5,306 nt of DNA, taken from positions 1-5,306 of the forward strand of contig DIXX01000018.1 of the NCBI GenBank assembly GCA_002428805.1. The letters are read 5' to 3'. A program made the position numbers and the translations under genes. Of the stretch, positions 1 through 5,306 are shown piece by piece. This DNA is from Cetobacterium sp. UBA6069. GTDB taxonomy: Bacteria; Fusobacteriota; Fusobacteriia; Fusobacteriales; Fusobacteriaceae. How positions within the stretch are numbered: position 1 is the first letter of the stretch; each line of letters opens with the position of its first letter. Under the pieces are notes generated by a model that saw nothing but the letters and a program-made list of their open reading frames with translations, was not told the origin of the DNA and ran no database searches.

Positions 1-1224
1 TATTTCAGATTCTGTCTTAGCTACAATTAAAGTACAAATAGCATCTCCTGTTACATTTACAACAGTTCTCAGCATATCTAGTAGTCTATCAATCCCCATT
101 ATTAAAGCTATTCCATCTAACGGTAATCCTATTTCAGTTAAAACCATTCCCAACATTATAAGTCCAACTCCAGGAACTCCCGCCGTTCCTATTGAAGCTA
201 AAGTCGCTGTAAAGATAACTGTTATATAGTTCCCCATAGTTAACTCAACTCCATAAGCTTGAGCTATAAATACAGTCGCCATTCCCTGCATTATTGCTGT
301 TCCATCCATATTTATCGTACTTCCTAAAGGAATAGTAAACGATGAAATGCTTTTAGAAACTCCAAAGTTTTCCTGCATAGCTTTCAACGATGTTGGAATT
401 GTAGCGTTACTCGAAGAAGTTGAAAATGCAACGACCATTGTTGAAGCATATTTTTTTACAAATTTTATTGGATTATATCTTGCTACCAAAATAAGTAAAC
501 CTTGATAAGTCACTAAATAATGGATTATTAATGCTGCTATAACTCCTAAGAAATACTTCAAAAGAGGTAACATCGCTGCATATCCTAAAGTTGTAAATGT
601 TTTTGCTATCAGTCCATAAACTCCATAAGGAGCAAGTTTCATAATCAGCTCAACTAACTTTAACATAAGGTTATTCGCTTCTTCGATTCCTTTTTTTATA
701 GTTTTAACTCTATCACCTAAAAGAGAGATCCCAACTCCACAAAGTATCGCAAAAACTATTATTTGAAGCATATCCCCCTTACTCATCGCTTCGACAGGAT
801 TTACCGGAATCATACCAAGAAGTATATCTACGAAAGGCTTACTTTCTCCAACAGTAACTTTTGATGTTACTATATCAGAAAGCACAATCCCTTTTCCTGG
901 ATTTATTATATTTCCTAAACCTAAAGCCAAGGTTATTGCAACAGCTGTAGTTCCTAGATAGAAAGCTAAAATCTTTACCCCAACTCTTCCTAACTTTCTA
1001 ACATCTTCAACTCCAGCAGCTCCTACTGTCAGAGAGCAGAATACTAAAGGTACCACAATCATTCTAATAGCTCTCATAAATCCTGAACCTAAAAAACTAA
1101 ATAAAAAATTAATAAGATATGTTTCTACAAAAGCATTTCCTTTTAATGGATGTAGAACTAAACCTGTTATAATTCCCAAAACTAACGATACAAATATTTT
1201 GCTTGTTAAACTCAACTTCTTCAT
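1..1224 (-). CDS. Na+/H+-coupled glutamate/aspartate symporter, DAACS (SLC1-like) family; C-terminus beyond the window
   Basis: This is an inner-membrane carrier that imports acidic amino acids with Na+ or H+. I translated 408 codons with no stop; the frame runs off the left edge. Visible family landmarks are RMIVVPLVF (about residues 54-62), KLAPYGVYGL (about 196-205), the serine-rich hairpin TSSSNATIPTS (269-279), NMDGT (305-309), GTAGVPGVG (346-354) and NVTGD (390-394). Counted against the archaeal GltPh structure with an 11-residue offset, D379, D383, R386, T387, N390 and D394 match D390, D394, R397, T398, N401 and D405. R386 reads the acidic side chain and D383 the amino group, so glutamate/aspartate is favoured over plain dicarboxylates. 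GltPh has about 420 residues, so only a short tail is missing. The start is the ATG at 1224-1222, seven bases after GGAGGA. It has its own promoter and is separated from tldD by a terminator. It belongs to the gltP/gltT group; the exact substrate is inferred. Confidence 0.95.
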   Translation of the reverse strand, partial: MKKLSLTSKIFVSLVLGIITGLVLHPLKGNAFVETYLINFLFSFLGSGFMRAIRMIVVPLVFCSLTVGAAGVEDVRKLGRVGVKILAFYLGTTAVAITLALGLGNIINPGKGIVLSDIVTSKVTVGESKPFVDILLGMIPVNPVEAMSKGDMLQIIVFAILCGVGISLLGDRVKTIKKGIEEANNLMLKLVELIMKLAPYGVYGLIAKTFTTLGYAAMLPLLKYFLGVIAALIIHYLVTYQGLLILVARYNPIKFVKKYASTMVVAFSTSSSNATIPTSLKAMQENFGVSKSISSFTIPLGSTINMDGTAIMQGMATVFIAQAYGVELTMGNYITVIFTATLASIGTAGVPGVGLIMLGMVLTEIGLPLDGIALIMGIDRLLDMLRTVVNVTGDAICTLIVAKTESEI

Positions 1225-1231
1225 TTCGTTT

Positions 1232-1237
1232 TCCTCC
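1232..1237 (-). promoter_or_regulatory. Ribosome binding site of the symporter gene (decides the start)
   Basis: GGAGGA on the minus strand lies seven bases before the ATG at 1224-1222. A second in-frame ATG at 1239-1237 overlaps this site and has only A/T-rich sequence upstream, so it is unlikely to be the real start; using it would add five residues (MEENE). Confidence 0.85.
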
Positions 1238-1280
1238 ATATATTTTTTTTATTTATTGTTTTTTGATTTTTCATTTATTC

Positions 1281-1309
1281 ATTATATTATAAAAAAGTTT
1301 TATTTTCAA
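1281..1309 (-). promoter_or_regulatory. Sigma-70-type promoter of the symporter gene
   Basis: On the minus strand a -35 box TTGAAA (1309-1304) is followed by exactly 17 bases and a perfect -10 box TATAAT (1286-1281). An overlapping second TATAAT (1291-1286) has only a 12-base spacer and is probably not used. Transcription would start near 1274, giving an A-rich leader of about 50 bases with no obvious hairpin or riboswitch. Confidence 0.8.
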
Positions 1310-1359
1310 CAAAAATAAAAAAAATTTTCCACAAAATGATTTTATGAAAAATAAAAGAT

Positions 1360-1389
1360 AAAAAAAAGACAAAGAAAAATTTCTCTGTC
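1360..1389 (-). terminator. Intrinsic terminator of tldD
   Basis: Read on the minus strand, GACAGAGAAA and TTTCTTTGTC form a stem of up to ten pairs (1389-1368, one G-U pair; the innermost A-U pairs probably open as the loop). Eight T residues follow (1367-1360). The hairpin begins 13 bases past the tldD stop codon and lies upstream of the symporter promoter, so it separates the two minus-strand units. The plus-strand side lacks a clean T tract, so I call it one-directional. Confidence 0.8.
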
Positions 1390-1402
1390 TCATATTTTAA
1401 TT

Positions 1403-2782
1403 TTATCTTCCTCCAACTACAATGTCACTAATTTTAACACGTGGCTGTCCTACATTTGCAGGAATACTTCCTGAAACCGATCCACACATACCCTGACCAT
1501 GTGACAGATTATCTCCTACCATCTCAATTTTATGAAGTACTTCTGGACCGTTTCCTATAAGTGTCGCCCCTCTTACAGGTTCTGTAATCTTTCCATTCTC
1601 TATTAAATACCCTTCCATTACAGAGAAATTGAAATCTCCAGTACTTGGATTAACAGATCCTCCGCCCATATATTTAGCATAGATTCCATTTTCTACACCA
1701 GCTAACATATCCTCTAAAGATGACGTCCCATTCAGAATAAATGTATTTGTCATTCTAGAAGTTGGTGCGTATTTATATGACTCTCTTCTTGCACTTCCCG
1801 TACTTTGAGCTCCCATTCTTCTTCCATTTAACTTATCAATCATATATCCTTTTAAAATTCCATTCTCTATTAAAAGATTTCTTTTCGTAGGTGTTCCTTC
1901 ATCATCAATATTTGACGATCCCCACTCATTTAATAATGTTCCATCATCTACAGCAGACACAACATCACTTGCAACCTTCTCTCCAATTTTTCCAGCAAAC
2001 ACTGAAAGACCTTTTGCTACACTCGTAGCCTCTAAACCATGTCCACAAGCCTCGTGGAATATAACTCCTCCAAACTCATTTTCTATAATAACAGGCATCT
2101 TTCCACTTGGTGCATATTTTGCACCTAGCATAGTCTTAGCTATTCTAGAAGCCTCTCTTGCATATTCTTTCACATCTATCTCTTTAAAGAACTCAAAACC
2201 TTTTCCTGCTCCAGGTCTATACGACCCCGTTTGCATCTCATTCATCTCAGAAGCTATACTTTCAATTCCTAATCTAGTTCTTGTTCTGCTATCCTCTGCC
2301 CAAACTCCCTCTGAGTTAACAACTAAAATATTTTGAGTTGAATCTCCATAATTTATTCTAACTTGGCTTATACACTCATCATAGTTTTTTGCTGCTTCAT
2401 ATGCTTCTTTCATTACTAAAATCTTATCATCTTTTAATACACTTCCAGGTGCTAAAACTATTTTATGTCTATTCTCTATATCTTGTTTAACAAGGTTTAT
2501 AACAATATCTTCCTTTGTTCCCTTGATAGCTTTTGCTGCTTTCTGAGCTGTTTTTAGAAGGCTTTCTCTATTCATATCATTTGTATAAGCATAAACAGAA
2601 AAAACTCCTTTAAATATTCTTATTCCAACTCCAAAATCTTTTCCTGATATTGCCTGCTCAACTTTTCCATCAACTAGATAAAAAGAATCTCCTGTTTTAT
2701 CTTCAACAAAAATCTCAGCAAAATCTCCTCCTGTACAAAGAGCTTCATTTAATATATCTTCAACCAAAATTTTATCTATCAT
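1403..2782 (-). CDS. tldD: Metalloprotease TldD (TldD/TldE protease, zinc-ligand subunit)
   Basis: The protein has 459 residues, close to the roughly 480 of E. coli TldD. It is the catalytic half of the cytoplasmic TldD/TldE heterodimer, which in E. coli cleaves the microcin B17 leader peptide and degrades the CcdA antitoxin by cutting unfolded peptides. The family zinc motif HExxxH is HEACGH at 243-248 (H243, E244, H248), and C433 in GMCGSVSG matches the cysteine ligand near the C-terminus. Other landmarks are NIDDEGTPTKR (291-301), LIENGILKGYM (304-314), the ARRESY/PTSRMTNT block (331-347) and the terminal VVGGR. No signal peptide or membrane segment is seen. The start ATG is preceded at eight bases by AAGGAGA (2797-2791). 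It lies divergent to tldE. The native substrate here is unknown; no microcin or ccdA-like gene is visible nearby. Confidence 0.97.
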   Translation of the reverse strand: MIDKILVEDILNEALCTGGDFAEIFVEDKTGDSFYLVDGKVEQAISGKDFGVGIRIFKGVFSVYAYTNDMNRESLLKTAQKAAKAIKGTKEDIVINLVKQDIENRHKIVLAPGSVLKDDKILVMKEAYEAAKNYDECISQVRINYGDSTQNILVVNSEGVWAEDSRTRTRLGIESIASEMNEMQTGSYRPGAGKGFEFFKEIDVKEYAREASRIAKTMLGAKYAPSGKMPVIIENEFGGVIFHEACGHGLEATSVAKGLSVFAGKIGEKVASDVVSAVDDGTLLNEWGSSNIDDEGTPTKRNLLIENGILKGYMIDKLNGRRMGAQSTGSARRESYKYAPTSRMTNTFILNGTSSLEDMLAGVENGIYAKYMGGGSVNPSTGDFNFSVMEGYLIENGKITEPVRGATLIGNGPEVLHKIEMVGDNLSHGQGMCGSVSGSIPANVGQPRVKISDIVVGGR

Positions 2783-2814
2783 ATTATTTCTCTCCTTTTA
2801 TTCTATTTTACTAG

Positions 2815-2823
2815 AGTATACCA
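2815..2823 (-). promoter_or_regulatory. Extended -10 promoter of tldD
   Basis: The minus strand reads TGG followed by TATACT (2820-2815), a TGn-extended -10 element. The position expected for a -35 box (about 2843-2838, TTTCTA) is poor, which is usual for extended -10 promoters. The predicted start of transcription is near 2808, about 25 bases before the tldD ATG. Confidence 0.6.
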
Positions 2824-2828
2824 CAGGA

Positions 2829-2838
2829 TTTTTTTTTT
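2829..2838. repeat. Ten-base T (minus strand A) homopolymer beside the tldD -10 box
   Basis: An uninterrupted run of ten T on the plus strand lies 5' of the tldD extended -10 element, where the spacer between -35 and -10 would be. Such runs are prone to slippage and can also bend DNA. Whether it varies in length or affects transcription cannot be told from one sequence. Confidence 0.6.
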
Positions 2839-2867
2839 AGAAAGATGATTAATTTTAGAATTTTCTC

Positions 2868-2896
2868 TTCATATTTTAAAAGTTAAAGGGTATAAT
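2868..2896 (+). promoter_or_regulatory. Promoter of the tldE-mobAB operon
   Basis: A perfect -10 box TATAAT (2891-2896) follows a partial -35 box TTCATA (2868-2873, four of six matches to TTGACA) at a 17-base spacing. Transcription would begin near 2903, giving a leader of roughly 23 bases. Its -10 box is about 70 bp from that of the divergent tldD promoter. Confidence 0.65.
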
Positions 2897-2915
2897 CCTA
2901 TTAACTACTATTTTT

Positions 2916-2921
2916 GGAGGA
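2916..2921 (+). promoter_or_regulatory. Ribosome binding site of tldE (decides the start)
   Basis: GGAGGA lies four bases before the ATG at 2926. An in-frame TTG at 2914 runs straight into this site (TTGGAGGAATTTATG), so a gene model starting there would place the ribosome binding site inside the coding sequence. The ATG is preferred. Confidence 0.85.
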
Positions 2922-2925
2922 ATTT

Positions 2926-4266
2926 ATGGAAACGAAATTATTTATAGATAAAGTTTTTAAAACTGCAGAGGATTTAAAATTAGAGGAATTTGAAATCTAC
3001 TTTACATCTTCAGAGAGTGAAACTATCAAAGTATTCAAAGGAGAAGTTGATACTTATAGCAACTCTCAAAATATGGGAATCTCTTTTAGAACTAAAGTTG
3101 ATGGAAAAATGGGATACTCATACACTGAATCTCTTGAAGAAGAGGATATCTTACCATTAATCGAAAGAGCAATTTCAAATGGTAAAATTATTGAAAATTT
3201 AGATGTTATAGAAACTTACGGAGAAAAAAAGGAATATGAAAAAATTGATTCTTTCAATCCTGATTTAGAAAATATATCTGTTCAAGAAAAAATTGATTTT
3301 CTTTTAAAAGCTGAAAAAACAGCTTTAGAAATAGATTCTAGAATAAAAAGTGTTAACTATTGTATGATGGGAAGTGGTAAAGGAGAAAATATAATCAAAA
3401 ACTCAAAAGGTTTAGATTTATATCATAAAGGAAACTCTATCTATGCTTACTTGGCTGTCGTTGTTCAAGATGGAGAATCTATCAAAAATGATGCAGCTTA
3501 TATCGTTGCTAAAAACTTTTCAGATATGGACCCTATGGAGTTAGCAACAGAAGCTGTCAGTAAAGCTCTGAAAAAATTAAACTCAATCTCTATAGAAAGT
3601 AAAGAATATGATGTTATTATAGAAAACGATACTTTTGCTGATTTATTAGGATCTATGAGTGGAATATTCTCTGCTGAAGCTGTTCAAAAAGGAGTTTCAA
3701 AATTTAAAGGAAAACTTCATGAAGTTGTTGCTAATCCTTTAGTTACAATTACTGATAACCCTCATCTTAAAGATGGTTATGGTAGTGCTCCTTTTGATGC
3801 CGAGGGGGTTCCAACTAAACCTAAAAATTTAATCGAAAATGGAGTTTTAAAAACATATATCCACAATCTTAAAACTAGTAAAAAAGATGGTGTAGAAAGT
3901 ACAGGAAATGCATCTAAAGGTGGGTATAAAGGTACTATGGGAATCTCTACATTCAATCTTTATTTAGAAAAAGGAGAGAATAGTTTTGATACTCTTCTGA
4001 ATAAAATTCAAAACGGTATTCTTATAACTGGTTTTTCTGGTTTACACTCTGGACTTAACTCTATCTCAGGTGACTTCTCCCTTGCTACAGAAGGTTTCCT
4101 TATAGAAAATGGAGTAATCACAAAGCCTTTAAACCAAATAACTGCTGCTGGAAACTTCTTTGAACTTTTAAAAAATATTGAATTTATTGGAGATGATTTA
4201 AAGTTTAATCTATCAGGTGTTGGTTCACCTTCAATTCTGATAAAAAATATAAGTATTTCATCATAA
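2926..4266 (+). CDS. tldE: TldE/PmbA, non-metal-binding partner subunit of the TldD/TldE protease
   Basis: The protein has 446 residues, against about 450 for E. coli PmbA. It pairs with TldD to build the cytoplasmic protease; in characterised complexes the zinc is carried by TldD. Its paralogy with the neighbouring TldD is visible. VIIEN is shared, but where TldD has HEACGH this protein has GSMSGI (242-247), and the C-terminal cysteine is missing. Both losses are normal for TldE and do not indicate decay. Shared blocks are DAEGVPTKPKNLIENGVLKT (291-310) and SGDFSLATEGFLIENG (381-396). No signal peptide or membrane segment is seen. The chosen ATG follows GGAGGA; an upstream in-frame TTG at 2914 overlaps the ribosome binding site and is rejected. 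It is the first gene of an operon with mobAB and divergent from tldD. pmbA is a synonym. Confidence 0.95.
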   Translation: METKLFIDKVFKTAEDLKLEEFEIYFTSSESETIKVFKGEVDTYSNSQNMGISFRTKVDGKMGYSYTESLEEEDILPLIERAISNGKIIENLDVIETYGEKKEYEKIDSFNPDLENISVQEKIDFLLKAEKTALEIDSRIKSVNYCMMGSGKGENIIKNSKGLDLYHKGNSIYAYLAVVVQDGESIKNDAAYIVAKNFSDMDPMELATEAVSKALKKLNSISIESKEYDVIIENDTFADLLGSMSGIFSAEAVQKGVSKFKGKLHEVVANPLVTITDNPHLKDGYGSAPFDAEGVPTKPKNLIENGVLKTYIHNLKTSKKDGVESTGNASKGGYKGTMGISTFNLYLEKGENSFDTLLNKIQNGILITGFSGLHSGLNSISGDFSLATEGFLIENGVITKPLNQITAAGNFFELLKNIEFIGDDLKFNLSGVGSPSILIKNISISS

Positions 4267-4275
4267 TATAACCGT

Positions 4276-4281
4276 GGGAGG
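4276..4281 (+). promoter_or_regulatory. Ribosome binding site of mobAB (decides the start)
   Basis: GGGAGG lies seven bases before the ATG at 4289, in the short gap after the tldE stop codon. An in-frame GTG at 4274 overlaps it and would add five residues (MGGKY) that are really the ribosome binding site. Confidence 0.85.
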
Positions 4282-4288
4282 TAAATAT

Positions 4289-5257
4289 ATGAATAAAATT
4301 AAAAATATCGATGCTTTGATTCTTGCTGGTGGAAAAAGTTCTAGAATGAATTTTTTAGATAAGGCTCTGCTTAAATATGATAAAAATAGAAATTTTCTAG
4401 AAAAAATAACTGATGAGTTAGAAAGTTTTGAGAATCTTATGGTTTCAATAAATAAAAATCAAAATTTTTTAATACCAAGAGGAACAATAGTTCTTGATAG
4501 TTGTGAAAATTTAGGCCCTATAGAAGGAATCTATCAAGGACTTCTACATGCAAAAGCGGATTTTATTTTTGTTACAACTTGCGATATGCCTAATATCACA
4601 AAAGAGTTAGTTGATTTTATTTTACAATTTGCCTCACACGAATACGATGCTATTATTATTAAAGATAATAATGGAAAATCTTATCCACTTTTTGGAATCT
4701 ATAATAAAAGTTCTTTGAGTACTATCGAAGGACTTCTTATGGATAAAAACTATAGGCCTCAAGATCTTCTCGGAGAACTAAATGTTAAATACATCTCTTT
4801 AAAAGATACAAATTTTAATCCTCATATACTTTTAAAAAGTATCGACACTGAAGAAGAGCTTAAATTTAACTATATCTTCATGGATCACACTCCTTTTATT
4901 GCAGTATGCGGAGCTAAAAACAGTGGTAAATCTAGCTTAATCGAGCAACTTTTAAAACATTTTAAAGATGCTAATTATAAAGTGGAAACTATTAAATTCA
5001 CTCCTGAGTTTAATTTAAATATTTTAGATAAGAAAGAGGTTGATCTTATTTTATTAGAAGGTTTTGAGCATGAATCATTCCCTAAAATAGAAGTTTTAAA
5101 AGATGGGGTATCTCTTTCTCCATCTGCAAATCAGATTAATCTCCTATTTTACGCGAGTGATTCAGATGAGATTTTAAAAAATCCATCAATAAAGTCTATA
5201 AATTTAAAAGATACAATCTCTATATTTAAAGAAATTGTAAAAATTACAAATCTATAG
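4289..5257 (+). CDS. mobAB: MobA-MobB fusion: molybdenum cofactor guanylyltransferase with a short MobB P-loop domain
   Basis: The protein has 322 residues in two cytoplasmic domains. Residues 1 to about 193 are MobA, which joins GMP from GTP to Mo-molybdopterin to make the MGD cofactor of DMSO-reductase-family enzymes. Its motifs are LAGGKSSRM (12-20), D24-K25, LGPIEGI (75-81), TCDMP (97-101) and YPLFGIY (132-138). The usual glycine after RM is N21. Residues from about 200 are a MobB domain: Walker A GAKNSGKS (208-215), LILLEGFE (253-260) and PKIEV (265-269). MobB is an auxiliary GTP-binding partner of MobA. The stretch that normally separates the P-loop from EGF and carries KH..H and KDS motifs is mostly absent here: only about 40 residues lie between them, and K236-F237 stands at the KH position. 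The frame is continuous, so this is not a frameshift. It lies 22 bp after tldE with its own ribosome binding site. GTP rather than CTP as donor is inferred from the family. Confidence 0.9.
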   Translation: MNKIKNIDALILAGGKSSRMNFLDKALLKYDKNRNFLEKITDELESFENLMVSINKNQNFLIPRGTIVLDSCENLGPIEGIYQGLLHAKADFIFVTTCDMPNITKELVDFILQFASHEYDAIIIKDNNGKSYPLFGIYNKSSLSTIEGLLMDKNYRPQDLLGELNVKYISLKDTNFNPHILLKSIDTEEELKFNYIFMDHTPFIAVCGAKNSGKSSLIEQLLKHFKDANYKVETIKFTPEFNLNILDKKEVDLILLEGFEHESFPKIEVLKDGVSLSPSANQINLLFYASDSDEILKNPSIKSINLKDTISIFKEIVKITNL

Positions 5258-5260
5258 AAT

Positions 5261-5297
5261 AAAAAAAAGATGTATCTCTACATCTTTAAGTTTCTTT
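5261..5297. terminator. Intrinsic terminator after mobAB, probably bidirectional
   Basis: AAAGATGTA (5266-5274) and TACATCTTT (5279-5287) form a perfect nine-pair stem with a TCTC loop, starting eight bases after the mobAB stop codon. On the plus strand the 3' tail is AAG then TTTCTTT, a modest T-rich tail. On the minus strand the GATGTA/TACATC core is followed by eight T residues (5268-5261), a stronger terminator. The site therefore probably also ends a convergent minus-strand transcript entering from beyond the right edge. Confidence 0.75.
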
Positions 5298-5299
5298 AA

Positions 5300-5306
5300 T
5301 GGCGGG
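5300..5306 (-). other. Possible 3' end of a convergent gene (CCA end of a tRNA?) cut by the window edge
   Basis: The minus strand enters the window as CCCGCCA and then becomes A/T-rich up to the terminator-like hairpin at 5287-5266. Seven G/C-rich bases ending in CCA would fit a tRNA 3' end with discriminator G and an acceptor stem ending in CCC. A protein end is the alternative: one frame reads PAIKET and then TAA (5288-5286). Seven bases cannot decide between them. Confidence 0.25.

Noticed and set aside
1286..1291. Upstream TATAAT copy as the main -10 box of the symporter
   Set aside because: It would leave only 12 bases to the TTGAAA box; the overlapping copy at 1281-1286 gives the ideal 17.
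1225..1402. A small gene, riboswitch or RNA in the gap between the symporter and tldD
   Set aside because: The gap is fully explained by the tldD terminator, the symporter promoter and an A-rich leader; no ORF with a ribosome binding site and no extended structure was seen.
2914..2925. Extension of tldE to a TTG start at 2914
   Set aside because: The added codons are the GGAGGA ribosome binding site of the ATG at 2926, and no other ribosome binding site lies before the TTG.
3649..3666. Loss of the HExxxH zinc motif in TldE as a sign of a dead gene
   Set aside because: TldE/PmbA proteins as a family lack the zinc ligands; the rest of the protein is full length and conserved in layout.
4274..4288. 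Extension of mobAB to a GTG start at 4274
   Set aside because: The GTG overlaps the GGGAGG ribosome binding site of the ATG at 4289.
4907..5257. Short MobB domain explained by a frameshift or premature stop
   Set aside because: P-loop, EGF and PKIEV motifs are all in the same continuous frame as MobA, so any loss was in frame.
1..5306. CRISPR array, insertion sequence, toxin-antitoxin pair, prophage or other accessory system
   Set aside because: No direct repeat arrays, transposase-like frames, terminal inverted repeats or abrupt changes of composition were seen, apart from the last seven bases; the genes are ordinary chromosomal families.

Overview
The window is strongly A+T-rich, with A/T-ending codons, strong GGAGG ribosome binding sites and consensus TTGAAA/TATAAT-type promoters. 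This fits a low-GC anaerobe. A member of the Fusobacteriota (Fusobacterium/Cetobacterium-like) is my best guess, and a clostridial Firmicute is the alternative. The organism call is an inference from composition and gene style only.

Layout, left to right. Positions 1-1224 (minus) hold nearly all of a DAACS-family sodium/proton-coupled amino-acid symporter, cut at its C-terminus by the window edge, with its own promoter at 1281-1309. Positions 1403-2782 (minus) hold tldD, the zinc-ligand-bearing subunit of the TldD/TldE protease, closed by an intrinsic terminator at 1360-1389. The symporter and tldD therefore look like separate transcription units although they share a strand. A 143-bp region (2783-2925) carries divergent promoters. 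Positions 2926-4266 (plus) hold tldE (pmbA), the partner subunit without metal ligands. Positions 4289-5257 (plus) hold a MobA-MobB fusion for molybdenum cofactor maturation, 22 bp after tldE and almost certainly cotranscribed with it. A hairpin at 5266-5287 ends this unit and probably also a convergent minus-strand unit that enters from the right. The last seven bases could be the CCA end of a tRNA gene.

How the genes work together: TldD and TldE are known to form one heterodimeric protease that cuts unfolded peptides, and here they are made from back-to-back promoters. The MobA-MobB protein attaches a nucleotide to molybdopterin. Its link to TldE is positional only. The symporter is an independent transport gene.

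I see no sign of a new defence, mobile or RNA-based system. The most notable points are the MobB half, which lacks the central segment normally found between its P-loop and its EGF motif, the tldE-mobAB linkage, a ten-base homopolymer just upstream of the tldD -10 box, and the unidentified convergent unit at the right edge. There is no gene-free stretch longer than 300 bases.
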